Source: Chloroflexota bacterium | GTDB taxonomy: Bacteria > Chloroflexota > Dehalococcoidia > UBA2979 | Direction: 5' to 3' | Assembly (NCBI GenBank): GCA_009839925.1 | Contig: VXOS01000142.1 | Coordinates: 69,110-127,824, forward strand | Length of the DNA: 58,715 bases | Shown: positions 23,845-34,240 of the stretch, one piece after another | Layout: each line of letters begins with the position of its first letter | Position numbering within the stretch: the stretch's first letter is position 1 | The notes under the pieces: generated by a model | Database searches by the model: none | The model's input: only the letters and a program-made list of their open reading frames with translations | Told to the model about the DNA's origin: nothing | Made by a program: the position numbers and the translations under genes

Positions 23845-25320
23845 CTAGCCGTCCCGTTCCAGCGGGGTGCGCAGCACCCAGGTGTCCTTGCTGCCGCCTC
23901 CCTGCGAGGAGTTGACGATGTATGAGCCGTCCCTGAGCGCCACGCGCGTGAGCCCGCCGGGCAGCACCCAGCTGTGCTCGCCCGTGAGGATGAACGGCCG
24001 CAGATCGGAGCGGCGTGCATGCAGCTTGCCGTCGAGCAGCGTGGGGATGGTGCTGAACTCCTGGAGCGGCTGCGCGATCCAGTTGCGCGGATCGGCGCGC
24101 ACGCGCTCCTCGAGCGCTCGCAACTCGTCAGCCGAGGCCTGCGGTCCGATCACGATCCCGTACCCCCCCGACTCGCCCGCAGGCTTCGTCACCAGCTGGT
24201 CGAGGTTCGCGCACATCTGCTCCAGGTCCGAGGGCAGGACGGCGGCGTAGGTCTCGATGTTGGGGAGGATCGGCTCTTCGCCCAGGTAGTAGCGGATGAA
24301 GTCCGGCACGAAGCGATACACCACCTTGTCGTCGGCGACGCCGACGCCGGGAGCGTTGGCCAGCGTGACCCGGCCCGCCCGGTAGGCGTCGGCGAGACCG
24401 GCGACGCCGAGCGCGGAGTCCGGGCGGAAGGCGAGTGGGTCGATGAAGTCGTCGTCGATCCGGCGGTAGACCACGTGGACGGGCTCCAGGCCGGTGGTGG
24501 CGCGCAGGTAGACGGTGTGGTCATGGACGAGCAAGTCGTGGCCCTCGACCAGCTCGACGCCCATCTCCCGGGCGAGGAAGGCGTGCTCGAAGTAGGCGGA
24601 GTTGTAGCCGCCCGGTGTGAGGATGACGACCCGCGTCTCGTCGTGGCTGACGTGTGGCGGGCGGACGGCGATCAGCGTCTCCAGGAGGCGCTCCGCATAG
24701 TCGTCGACGGACTGGACGGCGCCCTCGGGGAAGAGGTCGGGCACGGCGTTCAGCATGACGCGGCGGTTCTCGATCACGTAGGAGACGCCGGAGGGCGTCC
24801 GGGCGTTGTCCTCGATGACGCGGAACTGGCCGTCCTGGTCGCGGATCAGGTCGGTCCCGACGATGTGCGCGTAGACGCCGAGCGGCGGCTCGAAGTCGAC
24901 CATGCGGAGGTTCAGGCCGGCCCCCCCGAAGAGCACCTCTACGGGGATCACGCCGTCGGTGATGCAACGCTGCGTGGAGTAGACGTCGGCGAGGAAGGCG
25001 TTGAGGGCACGCACGCGCTGGATCAGGCCGGACTCGATCATCCGCCACTCCGCGGCCGCGACCACTCTCGGGAGGATCGAGAAGGGGAAGATGCGCTCGG
25101 CCCCGGCGTCGTCCTCGTAGACGGTGAAGGTGATGCCGCCGGTCAGCATCTCGAGTTCCGCGCGCTGCTGGCGCACGTCGATGTCGTCGATCGTCCAGGA
25201 CGCCAGGCGGGAAGCAAACTCGGCGTAGGCAGGGCGCGGCAGGCCCTCCCGGTCAAGCATCTCGTCCGGGCCGGCCAGCTGCTCGTAGGCCGAAAGCATC
25301 TCGGTCACGGTTGATGTCAC
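23845..25320 (-). CDS. Circularly permuted type 2 ATP-grasp protein (DUF404/DUF407)
   Basis: About 491 aa. Family segments: GVYAHIVGTDLIRDQDG, VIEDNARTPSGVSYV, VVILTPGGYNSAYFEHAFLA, VTKPAGESGGYGIVIGP and the terminal SQGGGSKDTWVL. It is predicted to ligate an amine to a carboxylate using ATP. GTG 25320 is chosen as start; an in-frame ATG 18 nt inside is possible, and the ORF track runs far upstream into noncoding DNA. A TATCCT box ends 6 nt before the GTG, so the message may be leaderless. First gene of the three-gene operon. Confidence 0.9.
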   Translation of the reverse strand: MTSTVTEMLSAYEQLAGPDEMLDREGLPRPAYAEFASRLASWTIDDIDVRQQRAELEMLTGGITFTVYEDDAGAERIFPFSILPRVVAAAEWRMIESGLIQRVRALNAFLADVYSTQRCITDGVIPVEVLFGGAGLNLRMVDFEPPLGVYAHIVGTDLIRDQDGQFRVIEDNARTPSGVSYVIENRRVMLNAVPDLFPEGAVQSVDDYAERLLETLIAVRPPHVSHDETRVVILTPGGYNSAYFEHAFLAREMGVELVEGHDLLVHDHTVYLRATTGLEPVHVVYRRIDDDFIDPLAFRPDSALGVAGLADAYRAGRVTLANAPGVGVADDKVVYRFVPDFIRYYLGEEPILPNIETYAAVLPSDLEQMCANLDQLVTKPAGESGGYGIVIGPQASADELRALEERVRADPRNWIAQPLQEFSTIPTLLDGKLHARRSDLRPFILTGEHSWVLPGGLTRVALRDGSYIVNSSQGGGSKDTWVLRTPLERDG

Positions 25321-25769
25321 GCCGACAGGATACGGCGCGGGAGGTGATCGCTGGGCGATCGAGCGCGGTGAGGGCGGACGAAAGGGTCCGGAATCGGTCG
25401 TGTTGGCGGAGAACGCCGCTCTGCCTAGCGCGCCTGGGGGGTGCGCAGGCTGGCTCGGGCGGGAACCGGCGCGCAGCTGGTCGCTGACCACGCGCAGCCG
25501 GTGCTGCGGGGCCGGCTGCCGGTTGCGGGTTCCGCGCGCTGACAGCATCCGCCTGTTCCCTCCGGGCGCAACCCAGAAGTCGGCGCTCCGCGTGACGGGC
25601 GTGTTCCCGCAATGTTGCGTTCGCGCAAAGTCCGTGGCGCGCTCGCTGCCGCCACGCCTCCTCCGTGCGGGAACCTTCCGGCCCACGGCAGCGTCCAGAT
25701 GACATCAGGCCTCCCGAGTTCGGCGAGTCGCGCCGCGCGCGCAGCGAGCGAGGGGGACGAGAGGGCCGG
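25321..25769. other. Divergent intergenic region between ATP-grasp operon and pbpC
   Basis: 449 nt without a supported gene; the ORFs crossing it are extensions of the flanking genes. It must hold promoters for both directions. Visible: a TATCCT box on the minus strand next to the ATP-grasp start, and a 12-nt palindrome CGCAATGTTGCG at 25608-25619 that could be an operator. No RNA gene is recognised. Confidence 0.5.
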
Positions 25770-28145
25770 ATGCACGGGCGAACGCTCGAAGCGATCTCCA
25801 CTTGCCTGCTGAGGCGCGACCGAAGCGGCGCGCTCCTGCGTCTCGCCATCGGAGCAGTCGCGGCCATCCTCGGGCTCTGCATGGCGCTGGTTGGCTATGC
25901 CCACCTGGCTCCGCTGACGCCGCTCCACGAGCAGGCGCCGCCGGCCGGAACGGTGATTGTCGACCGCCACGGGTCTCCGCTGCTCCGAGACGCATCCGAG
26001 GGCGTGCACATCCCGGTCAGCCTCGACGAGATCGCCCCGATCGCCGTCAGCGCCAGCGTCGCCGCCGAGGACCGGCGTTTCTGGCGGCACCCCGGCGTCG
26101 ACCCGCTGGCGGTGGCGCACGCGCTGACGCAGGTGGCGACTGAGCGATCAGAGCCGCGTGGCGCCTCGACGATCACGCAGCAGCTCGCGCGGCGGCTCTA
26201 CCTGTCCGGCACGGACTCGCCCGGGCTGCTGCGCAAGGCACGCGAGGCGCTGATCGCGCTTCAACTCGAGGCCCGCTACGCGAAGCGCGATCTGATCGAG
26301 GCGTACCTCAACCACGTCTACTACGGCCGCGGCGCATACGGCATCGAGGCGGCGGCGCGGCGCTACTTCGGAGTGAGCGCGCGACACCTCGATCTCGCGC
26401 AGGCGAGCTACCTGGCCGGCCTCCCGCAGCTGCCGAGCGTGTACGGCGACGAGTCCCCTGCGGCGCGCGCACGGCAGCGCTACGTCCTTGACCGCATGGT
26501 CGCGATCGGGGCAATCACGGCCCACCAGGCCGCGCAGGCCACGAGCGCTCCGCTGGCATTCGCCGAGGCGGGCGAGCCGGCGCTGGCGCCGCACTTCACG
26601 GCGATGGTGGGCGAGGAGCTCGCGAGGGTCCGCCCGGATCTCGCCGAACGGGCGGGTCTGATCATCGAGACGACGCTCGATAGCGCGCTGCAGCGCGAGG
26701 CGACGCGATCCGTGCGCGCGCACCTGGAGCGCGTCGCCGAGCGCAACGCCGGCAACGGCGCGGTCGTGGCGCTGGACCCGTGGAGCGGCGCCTTGCTCGC
26801 TCTGGTCGGCAGTGCGGACTTCTCCGAAGAGCAGACCGGGCAGGTGAACATGGCGCTCGCGCCGCGCCAGCCCGGGTCCGCGCTGAAGCCGTTCCTCTAC
26901 GCTGCCGCGTTCGAGCAGGGCTACACGGCGGCGTCCGTGCTGCTCGATGTGCCTTCGAGCTTCCCAACGTCGATGGGCAGCTATCAGCCGGTGAACTACG
27001 ACCTGCGCTACCACGGCCCCACGCCCTTGCGAATCGCCCTCGCCTCGTCGCTGAACGTGCCGGCGGTGCGAACGCTCGACGAGATCGGCGTCGAGGCGCT
27101 TATCGAGATGGCGCAACGCGTCGGACTGGACGAACTGGCGGCAGCCGAGGATCACGGGCTCGCGCTCACGCTCGGGTCCGGCGAGGTGCCGCTGCTCGAT
27201 CTGACGGCGGCCTACGGCGCGCTGGCGGCAGGCGGACTCCTCCTCGATCCGTACGCGATCGAGCGCGTGCGCGACGCGGCCAGCGGTGAGCTGCTGTACG
27301 AGCGCACGCCACAGTCGCCCTCGCGGGTGGTGTCGGCCGCGCACGCGTTCCTGCTGGCGGACATCCTCAGCGATCCGTTCGCGCGCGCGCCGGCCTTCGG
27401 CTTCGACTCGGTGTTGGAGACGCCGTTTCCGGCGGCTGTGAAGACGGGAACGACCTCGCAGTTCCGCGACAGCTGGGCCGTGGGTTTCACGCCCGATCGA
27501 GTGGTCGGCGTGTGGGTCGGCAATGCCGCCGCTGAGCCGATGATCGATCTGCCCGGCCTCGAGGGGGCCGCGCCGATCTGGCGCGACGTGATCGAGGCGG
27601 CGATGGCGGATCGACCGGCTCGCGAGTTCACGCGGCCGCCGACGCTGGTCTCCGTCACGGTCTGCATGCCGACGGGGCTGCTGCCCGGTCCGCACTGCCC
27701 GTCGCCCGTGCAGGAGTGGTTCATCGCCGGCACGCAGCCTTTGGAGGCGGAGACCTACTACCTGGCTCGACCCGATGGCGCGCTCGCTATCGATCCGCCC
27801 GTGGAGGCGCGCGCCTGGGCCGCGCAGGCGGGTACCCGGCTGGCCGATCACACCGACGGCGCAACGCAGGCCGGGATCAGCATCGTCCAGCCCGCCCGGG
27901 GAGCGGTGCTGTATCTCGCACCCGAACTCCCGCGCCAGGAGGCGCTCCTGCGCGTGGCCGCACCGCCGGACGCGGAGCGTGTCGACTTCCTCGTGGACGG
28001 CGTGAGCGTTGGCAGCGCACCGGGGCCGGACGCTCGCGTCGTGTGGACGCTGAGCGTCGGCGTGCACCGCCTCCGCGTGGTGGCAACGCTCGCCGGCGGC
28101 GGCACGGCCGAGGCGTCCTCGCGGTTCGAGGTGCGGGGCCGATGA
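25770..28145 (+). CDS. pbpC: Penicillin-binding protein 1C (transglycosylase/transpeptidase)
   Basis: 791 aa. Cytoplasmic N-terminus, TM helix (about 30-55), glycosyltransferase GT51 domain with EDRRFWRHPGVDP and RGASTITQQLARRLYL, then transpeptidase motifs SxxK (PGSALKPF, about 370), SxN (SSLNVPA) and KTGT (about 557). A C-terminal BiPBP_C-like domain follows. It polymerises and cross-links peptidoglycan at the outer face of the membrane. ATG 25770 follows GAGAGGG. Its stop overlaps the alpha-2-macroglobulin start by 4 bp, the same pairing as pbpC-yfhM in proteobacteria. Confidence 0.95.
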   Translation: MHGRTLEAISTCLLRRDRSGALLRLAIGAVAAILGLCMALVGYAHLAPLTPLHEQAPPAGTVIVDRHGSPLLRDASEGVHIPVSLDEIAPIAVSASVAAEDRRFWRHPGVDPLAVAHALTQVATERSEPRGASTITQQLARRLYLSGTDSPGLLRKAREALIALQLEARYAKRDLIEAYLNHVYYGRGAYGIEAAARRYFGVSARHLDLAQASYLAGLPQLPSVYGDESPAARARQRYVLDRMVAIGAITAHQAAQATSAPLAFAEAGEPALAPHFTAMVGEELARVRPDLAERAGLIIETTLDSALQREATRSVRAHLERVAERNAGNGAVVALDPWSGALLALVGSADFSEEQTGQVNMALAPRQPGSALKPFLYAAAFEQGYTAASVLLDVPSSFPTSMGSYQPVNYDLRYHGPTPLRIALASSLNVPAVRTLDEIGVEALIEMAQRVGLDELAAAEDHGLALTLGSGEVPLLDLTAAYGALAAGGLLLDPYAIERVRDAASGELLYERTPQSPSRVVSAAHAFLLADILSDPFARAPAFGFDSVLETPFPAAVKTGTTSQFRDSWAVGFTPDRVVGVWVGNAAAEPMIDLPGLEGAAPIWRDVIEAAMADRPAREFTRPPTLVSVTVCMPTGLLPGPHCPSPVQEWFIAGTQPLEAETYYLARPDGALAIDPPVEARAWAAQAGTRLADHTDGATQAGISIVQPARGAVLYLAPELPRQEALLRVAAPPDAERVDFLVDGVSVGSAPGPDARVVWTLSVGVHRLRVVATLAGGGTAEASSRFEVRGR

Positions 28146-31100
28146 GCGCGGCGAGCCGGCTGCCGGGGCGCGAGCGCGCATGGCTGTGGATGGTCGGCCT
28201 TGCGGGCCTGGCGGCCGTCGTTGCGGCAATCGCGCTGATCGTCGCCCCGGACGGGCAGCACGACGACCCCGATCGGCTGGCCGCGACAGCGACACCCGCG
28301 GTCGCACCGTCGCCCCCGGTCGCCACGCCCTCGCCGACGGCCACCGCCGCCCCGTCGCCGGCAGCGGTCGCAACCCCGACCGCCAGGACGACGCCTTCTC
28401 CCACGCCGCCCGCGACCGTGACTCCCGAGGCCGCGCCGCTCGTGTCCGTTTCGCCCGGAGGAGACGCGGTGCCGCGGCTGGCCACACTGAAGATCGCCTT
28501 CCGCGACCCGCCGAGCGAGGAGGACGGGGCCGACCTCGTACGGATCAATCCGCCGACCGAGGGCTCGTTCGCCTGGGCCGACTCCCGCACGCTGCTCTTC
28601 CAGCCTGAGTTCCCCGGCTGGCAGCGCGGCCAGCGCTACGAGCTGCTCGTGGACGCCTCGGCCGCCGGCATCGAGGACGACCACCCGCACGCGTTCACCG
28701 TCGAGGGACAGCTGGAAGTGGCCTACGTCATCCCCGGAGCAGGGGATAGCGAGGTGCCGACGAACGCCCAGATCCTCGTCCAGTTCAACCGCTCGGTCGC
28801 GGCGCTGACCGTGCTTCAGGAAGGCCCCGCCCCGCAGGTGCTGGAGTTCGACCCGCCGCTCGCGGGGAAGGGGGAGTGGCTCAACACCTCGCTCTACCGC
28901 TTCATCCCGAGCGATCTGCGCCCGAGCACGGAGTACCGGGTGCGCATCCCCGCCGGGCTGACCTCGGCGGCCGACGGCGTGCTGCTGTCCGACTACGCCT
29001 GGACCTTCGCGACATTCCAGCCGTCCGTGACCCGCGTCTACCCGGGCGACGGCACGTACCACGTGGAGCCGGACGGGGCGCTCGTCGTCTCCTTCAACCA
29101 GCCGATGGACCGCGCCTCGATCGAGGCCGGCATCGCGCTCCGCAGGGCGGGTGATGGCGACACCGGGTCCTGGGTTCCGTGGAGCGGCGAGTACGAACCC
29201 GCCCCCTCGCTCTCGTTCGAGTGGAACGAGGACGACAGCACGGCCACGGTCACGCCGGACCAACCGCTCGCCTTGAACACCGCCTACGAGCTGATCGTGC
29301 CGGCCGGCCTGCGTGGCGCGTACGGCGGCGAGTCGAGATCCGAACGCGTCTCTCGCTTCACGACGATCTCGCCGCCGAAGCTCGTGCGCACCTCACCGCG
29401 CGACGGCGCCACGGGCGCGGGCACCTACCGGATCAGGCTCGACTACAACAACCCGATGGATTCCGGGTCCTTCGTCGACCGGATCTCGATCAGCGGCATT
29501 GACTCCGAAAAGATCGATGTCGACGTGTACTACGACCGCGCCTACATCTACGCGCCGCTCGAGTACCTGACTCACTACACGGTGAAGATCGAGGCAGGCG
29601 TGCGCGATCGCGGCCGCCGCCCGCTCCCGGCTCACGAGTTCTCGTTCACGACACGGGCCCGGCCGGCCCCCCGGCCGTGGATGTACCTCCAGACACCGGG
29701 TCAGTTCGTGACCTGGTCGGCGACGCACCAGCAGGAGCTGTACTACTTCGCCGCCCACGTCGACAAGGTCCACTTCCAGCTGCACCCGCTGACCGACACG
29801 GAAGCGGAACTGCTGCTGCGCCGCAACTACATCGACACCTGGGTCAACCGGAAGTGGACCCCCTTCGTGCCCTCGAACGATCCGTTGCGTATCTGGACCG
29901 AGGAGATCGCCGAGGAGCTGCGCGGCTCACGCCGCCCCCACTCCACGACGCTCGGTGACGGCCGGCCGCTCGCGACGGGCGACTACCTCCTGGTGGCGAC
30001 GAGCGCGGGCGGGACCAGCAAGGTGATGCTCAGCGTCGTCGATACAACGATCGTCACGAAGGTCTCGTCCGACGAACTCCTCGTGTGGGTGCTCGACTAC
30101 GAGACCGGCGAACCGCTCGCCGGGGCCGAGGTCGAGACCACGACGACTGCGACGACGGACGCCGACGGGCTCGCGTGGTTCCCGTCGGTGGGCGGGAGCG
30201 GGCGTCACATCGTGAGGGTCGACTCGGCCGGACACCACGGCACGGCGTCGACACACTGGCAACAGGGAAGCGCCCCCTGGCAGCTCGAGGTGCCGTTTTC
30301 GATGTCTCGTCCGAGGCTGCTCGGGCATCTCTACACGGACCGGCCAATCTACCGGCCCGGCGAGACCGTCTCCTTCAAGGGTGTCGTACGCCACGAGGAT
30401 GACGCGGCCTACTCGCTTCCCGAAACAGGCACGGCCTTCCGCGTGAGCATCCGCGATCGCAGCGGCAGGGAGATCCTGAACACGAGCATCGAGAGCAACG
30501 AGCTGGGGACGATCACCGGCGAGGGGATCCTGCCGGACGAGGCGAAGACCGGGCGCTACTACGTGCGGCTCATGCGCGACAGCGGGGCCTACATCACCTC
30601 CACGAGCTTCTCGGTCGCGGAGTTCCGCGTACCCGAGTTCAAGGTCGAGGTCGAAGCGCCGCGGGCGCACTACATCGACGGCGAGCAGATCGACGCCGAG
30701 GTGCGCGCGCGCTTCTTCTTCGGCGGGCCCGTCAACGACCAGGCCGTCGACTGGGCGGTGCTCTCGTCACCTGCACGGATCCGTGTCGAGGGGTACGAGC
30801 GCTACTCGTTCTCCGCCTATGACCGCTACTGGTGGGCAGAGGTCGACCGGCCGCTGCGCGCCCAGGGCAGCGCGAACACGGACGCCTCGGGCGACGCGCG
30901 AATCCAGGTTCCGGCGGCGCTCGATCCCGGCGAGGGCGCTCAGGAGTTCACGATCAGCGCCACGGTCACGGACGCGAACGCGCAGGTCGTGGCCAACAGC
31001 ACCACCGTCACGGTCCATCCCGCCGCGTGGTACGTGGGAGTCCGCCCCGAGTCCTACATCGCCACGGCCGGCAAGGCGGCGCGTGTGCACCTGGTGACGG

Positions 31101-34100
31101 TCGATGTCGAGGGTGAGATCGCTCCCCGCCGCCCGATCAGCGTGCGCTTCTTCCAGCGTGAGTGGGTCACGACGAAAGTCCAGACGCCCGGGGGCGGCCG
31201 CAGCTACCACAGTGAACCCCTCGACACGGAGATCGAGGTGCGGACGCTCACGACGAACGCGGACGGAGAGGCCTCGATCTTCTTCACGCCGCCCAGTTCC
31301 GGCTCGTACCGGATCGTGGCGGAGTCCATCGACGAGCAGGGCCGCGTGGCGCGCTCGGCCCGCTTCCTCTGGGTCAGCGGGCAACAGCGCGCGTACTGGC
31401 GCGTGCGCAACGACGACATCATCGAGCTGGTTGCCGACCGCGAGAGCTACGAGGTCGGCGATGTCGCCGAGGTGCTTGTGCCCACGCCGTTCGAGGGGGC
31501 GACCGGCCTCGTCACGATCGAGCGCGGGCGCGTGCTCAGCAGCGAGGTGCGCGTCTTCGAGACGAACAGCGAGGTGCTGCGGATCCCGATCGAGGACAGG
31601 CACCTGCCCAACGTCTACGTCAGCGTCGTGCTCTACCGCGCGCCGACGGCGGACGACCCCTTGCCTCGCTATCACATCGGGACGGTCGAGCTTCCGGTCT
31701 CCACGGCCCCGCGCAGGCTCGACGTGCGGATCACGCCCGATCGCGAACGGGCCGCGCCCGGCGAGACCGTCCGCTACGAGGTGCAGGTCACGGATTGGCA
31801 GGGCCGGGGCGCGGCCTCGGAGGTCTCGGTCGCCATCGTCGACCAGGCGGTGCTCTCGCTGGCGGACGAGGTGGGGCCGGACGGGCTGCGCGCGTTCTGG
31901 TTCCAGCGTCCGCTCGGCGTCTCGACCGGATCGTCGCTCGCCGTCTCGGTCGACCGCAGGAACGACGTGCTCAAGGAGCCGGAGCCCGAGGATCTGGGTG
32001 GCAAGGGCGCGGGTGGCGACGCGACCCTTCGCTCGAACTTCAAGAACACGGCGCTCTGGATCGGACAGCTCACCACGGACGAGAACGGCCGGGCCAGCTT
32101 CGAGCTCACGCTGCCGGACAACGCCACCACCTGGCGGGCGCAGGCGCGAGCCGTGAGCGGCACGACCCAGGTCGGCGAGGGCACCAGCGAGCTGCTGGTC
32201 ACACGGCCGCTGCTCGTGCGTCCGGCGCTGCCCCGCTTCTTGCGCGTCGGCGACGAGGTTACGCTGCGCACCCTGGTGCGCAACGGCACGGCCAGTGCAC
32301 GGGATGTTGCCGTCACTATCGAGGTCGAGGGTGTGACCCTCGAGGGCGGAGCGCTGCGGGTGGCCCGCGTCGCCTCGGACCGCTCGGCGGTGTTCGAGTG
32401 GTCCGCCCGCGCGCTCGCGGCGGGCACGGCGACGATCCGCTTCCGCGCCGCCGCTGCCGGTGGGTACGGTGACGCCGTCGAGATCAGCTTGCCCGTGCAC
32501 CTCGACGTGACGCCGGAGACGACCGCGACGGGCGGAGTGGTCAAGGACTCGCTGGCCGTCGAGGCGGTCTACCTGCCGGACTACGTGATCACGGGCAGCG
32601 GCTCGCTGGAGATCTCGGTCCAGGGCTCGATCGTCGGCGCGCTCGACGAGGAATTGGCCCACTTCCGACCAGCTCCGGACCGCTACGAGTCGAACATCAC
32701 GATCGCCAGCCGCGTGATCGCGAGCGTCGCGGTGCAGCGCGGCACGGCGCGAGGCCTCAGCACCACGCAGCGGGGGCAGTTGCTCGCCGACCTGACGGAG
32801 CTGATCAGCCGGCAGCGCTACGACAGCGGCTGGGGCTGGTGCCGAACGTGCTCGAGCGACCCGATGTGCACCGGCTGGGTGCTGATCGCCCTCGGCGAGG
32901 CGCGCGATGCCGGCTACAACGTCCCGTACGACGTGCTCGGGCAGGCCTGGCGGCTGATCACGAATCACGTGCACCGCCGGACCGATGTCCAGTGGCCCGC
33001 GGACCCGAACCAGCACGCCTTCCTGCTCTACGCGCTCACCGACGCCGCGAATCGCGGCGACGTGACGAGCCAGATCGCCAGGCAGCAGGCGGGCACGATG
33101 CGCGCCATCGTCGAGCAGCACCGTGCGCAGCTGACCAGCTGGGGACGTGCCTACCTGCTGCTCGGCCTGCTCGCCACGGGTCACGAGCCGGACCACGAGG
33201 CCGTACGCACGCTGCTCAACGACCTCACGGCCGCCACCGTCGCGAGCGCCAACGGCAACCACTGGCGGGACGGGCGGATCGCCGGCTCGATGCATAACGG
33301 CAGCGTGCGCACCACGGCGCTCGTACTGCGCGCCCTCACCGCGGCCGATCCTCAGCACACCCTGATCGAGGAGACCGCACGCTGGCTGTCGATCACCCGC
33401 ACGGCGCAGCGCTGGAAGACCACTGTCGAGCGCTCGCAGGGGATGGCCGCGCTCGGCGCCTACGCCCAGCTGACCGGCGAACACCTCGGGCAGTACGACT
33501 ACGAGGTCTGGGTCAACGCGGACAGCGTGCTGGACGGCCACTTCGACGTGCCCGCGGGCGACTACCGCGACGCTACGAGCGTCGCGCTCGCCGACCTGCC
33601 GCTGGGCGAGGTCAGCCGCGTGCAGTTCGAGCGCGATGCGAGCGGTCCCGGGCGCATGTACTACGGCCTCAACCTGCGCTACGTCACGCCCGCGCAAGAC
33701 ATCGAGGCGCTGAACCGCGGCTTCGCCGTCTCGCACCGCTACACGCTGCTGGACAACCCCGACGAGCCGATCACGAGCGCGTCGCTCGGTGACGTGGTGC
33801 GGATCGAGGTGACGGTGATCGCTCCGACGGATCGCGTGTTTGCGAAGGTCGAGGACTTCCTCCCCGCGGGCCTCGAGCCGATCGACCCGCGGCTGAAGAT
33901 CGTGCCGATCGAGTTGCGCCGGCAGCTGGAAGACGACCGCACCCGGGCCTGGACGAAGGGGGGACCCGGCTACTACGCCCCCTGGTACGGCTGGTACTAC
34001 AGCCCGTGGGACCAGACCGATATCCGCGACGACCGGGTCGTGCTGCTTGCCGACCGGTTGCCGAAGGGGATGCATGTCTACGTCTACTACGCGAGGGCGA

Positions 34101-34210
34101 CGACACCCGGGGACTTCTTCCTTGCCCCCGCGCACGCTGAGGAAACGTTCTTCCCCGAGGTCTTCGGGCGCAGCGACAGCGGCCGCTTCACCGTCCACGC
34201 CGCCGAGTAG
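28142..34210 (+). CDS. Bacterial alpha-2-macroglobulin-like protein without thioester motif
   Basis: 2022 aa. N-terminal TM anchor (AWLWMVGLAGLAAVVAAIAL), a Thr/Pro-rich stalk, a series of MG beta-domains, the A2M signature LPDNATTWRAQA (about 1325) and a C-terminal helical thioester-type domain. The thioester CxEQ is absent: the corresponding place reads APDRYESN. It is thus of the MagD-like or thioester-less type, which may trap proteases non-covalently or act structurally. It probably guards the envelope with PBP1C, to which it is translationally coupled. A 1143-aa antisense ORF is a frame shadow. Confidence 0.92.
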   Translation: MSAASRLPGRERAWLWMVGLAGLAAVVAAIALIVAPDGQHDDPDRLAATATPAVAPSPPVATPSPTATAAPSPAAVATPTARTTPSPTPPATVTPEAAPLVSVSPGGDAVPRLATLKIAFRDPPSEEDGADLVRINPPTEGSFAWADSRTLLFQPEFPGWQRGQRYELLVDASAAGIEDDHPHAFTVEGQLEVAYVIPGAGDSEVPTNAQILVQFNRSVAALTVLQEGPAPQVLEFDPPLAGKGEWLNTSLYRFIPSDLRPSTEYRVRIPAGLTSAADGVLLSDYAWTFATFQPSVTRVYPGDGTYHVEPDGALVVSFNQPMDRASIEAGIALRRAGDGDTGSWVPWSGEYEPAPSLSFEWNEDDSTATVTPDQPLALNTAYELIVPAGLRGAYGGESRSERVSRFTTISPPKLVRTSPRDGATGAGTYRIRLDYNNPMDSGSFVDRISISGIDSEKIDVDVYYDRAYIYAPLEYLTHYTVKIEAGVRDRGRRPLPAHEFSFTTRARPAPRPWMYLQTPGQFVTWSATHQQELYYFAAHVDKVHFQLHPLTDTEAELLLRRNYIDTWVNRKWTPFVPSNDPLRIWTEEIAEELRGSRRPHSTTLGDGRPLATGDYLLVATSAGGTSKVMLSVVDTTIVTKVSSDELLVWVLDYETGEPLAGAEVETTTTATTDADGLAWFPSVGGSGRHIVRVDSAGHHGTASTHWQQGSAPWQLEVPFSMSRPRLLGHLYTDRPIYRPGETVSFKGVVRHEDDAAYSLPETGTAFRVSIRDRSGREILNTSIESNELGTITGEGILPDEAKTGRYYVRLMRDSGAYITSTSFSVAEFRVPEFKVEVEAPRAHYIDGEQIDAEVRARFFFGGPVNDQAVDWAVLSSPARIRVEGYERYSFSAYDRYWWAEVDRPLRAQGSANTDASGDARIQVPAALDPGEGAQEFTISATVTDANAQVVANSTTVTVHPAAWYVGVRPESYIATAGKAARVHLVTVDVEGEIAPRRPISVRFFQREWVTTKVQTPGGGRSYHSEPLDTEIEVRTLTTNADGEASIFFTPPSSGSYRIVAESIDEQGRVARSARFLWVSGQQRAYWRVRNDDIIELVADRESYEVGDVAEVLVPTPFEGATGLVTIERGRVLSSEVRVFETNSEVLRIPIEDRHLPNVYVSVVLYRAPTADDPLPRYHIGTVELPVSTAPRRLDVRITPDRERAAPGETVRYEVQVTDWQGRGAASEVSVAIVDQAVLSLADEVGPDGLRAFWFQRPLGVSTGSSLAVSVDRRNDVLKEPEPEDLGGKGAGGDATLRSNFKNTALWIGQLTTDENGRASFELTLPDNATTWRAQARAVSGTTQVGEGTSELLVTRPLLVRPALPRFLRVGDEVTLRTLVRNGTASARDVAVTIEVEGVTLEGGALRVARVASDRSAVFEWSARALAAGTATIRFRAAAAGGYGDAVEISLPVHLDVTPETTATGGVVKDSLAVEAVYLPDYVITGSGSLEISVQGSIVGALDEELAHFRPAPDRYESNITIASRVIASVAVQRGTARGLSTTQRGQLLADLTELISRQRYDSGWGWCRTCSSDPMCTGWVLIALGEARDAGYNVPYDVLGQAWRLITNHVHRRTDVQWPADPNQHAFLLYALTDAANRGDVTSQIARQQAGTMRAIVEQHRAQLTSWGRAYLLLGLLATGHEPDHEAVRTLLNDLTAATVASANGNHWRDGRIAGSMHNGSVRTTALVLRALTAADPQHTLIEETARWLSITRTAQRWKTTVERSQGMAALGAYAQLTGEHLGQYDYEVWVNADSVLDGHFDVPAGDYRDATSVALADLPLGEVSRVQFERDASGPGRMYYGLNLRYVTPAQDIEALNRGFAVSHRYTLLDNPDEPITSASLGDVVRIEVTVIAPTDRVFAKVEDFLPAGLEPIDPRLKIVPIELRRQLEDDRTRAWTKGGPGYYAPWYGWYYSPWDQTDIRDDRVVLLADRLPKGMHVYVYYARATTPGDFFLAPAHAEETFFPEVFGRSDSGRFTVHAAE

Positions 34211-34240
34211 CGGCGGCCCGAACCGCTACACAACAGGAGG

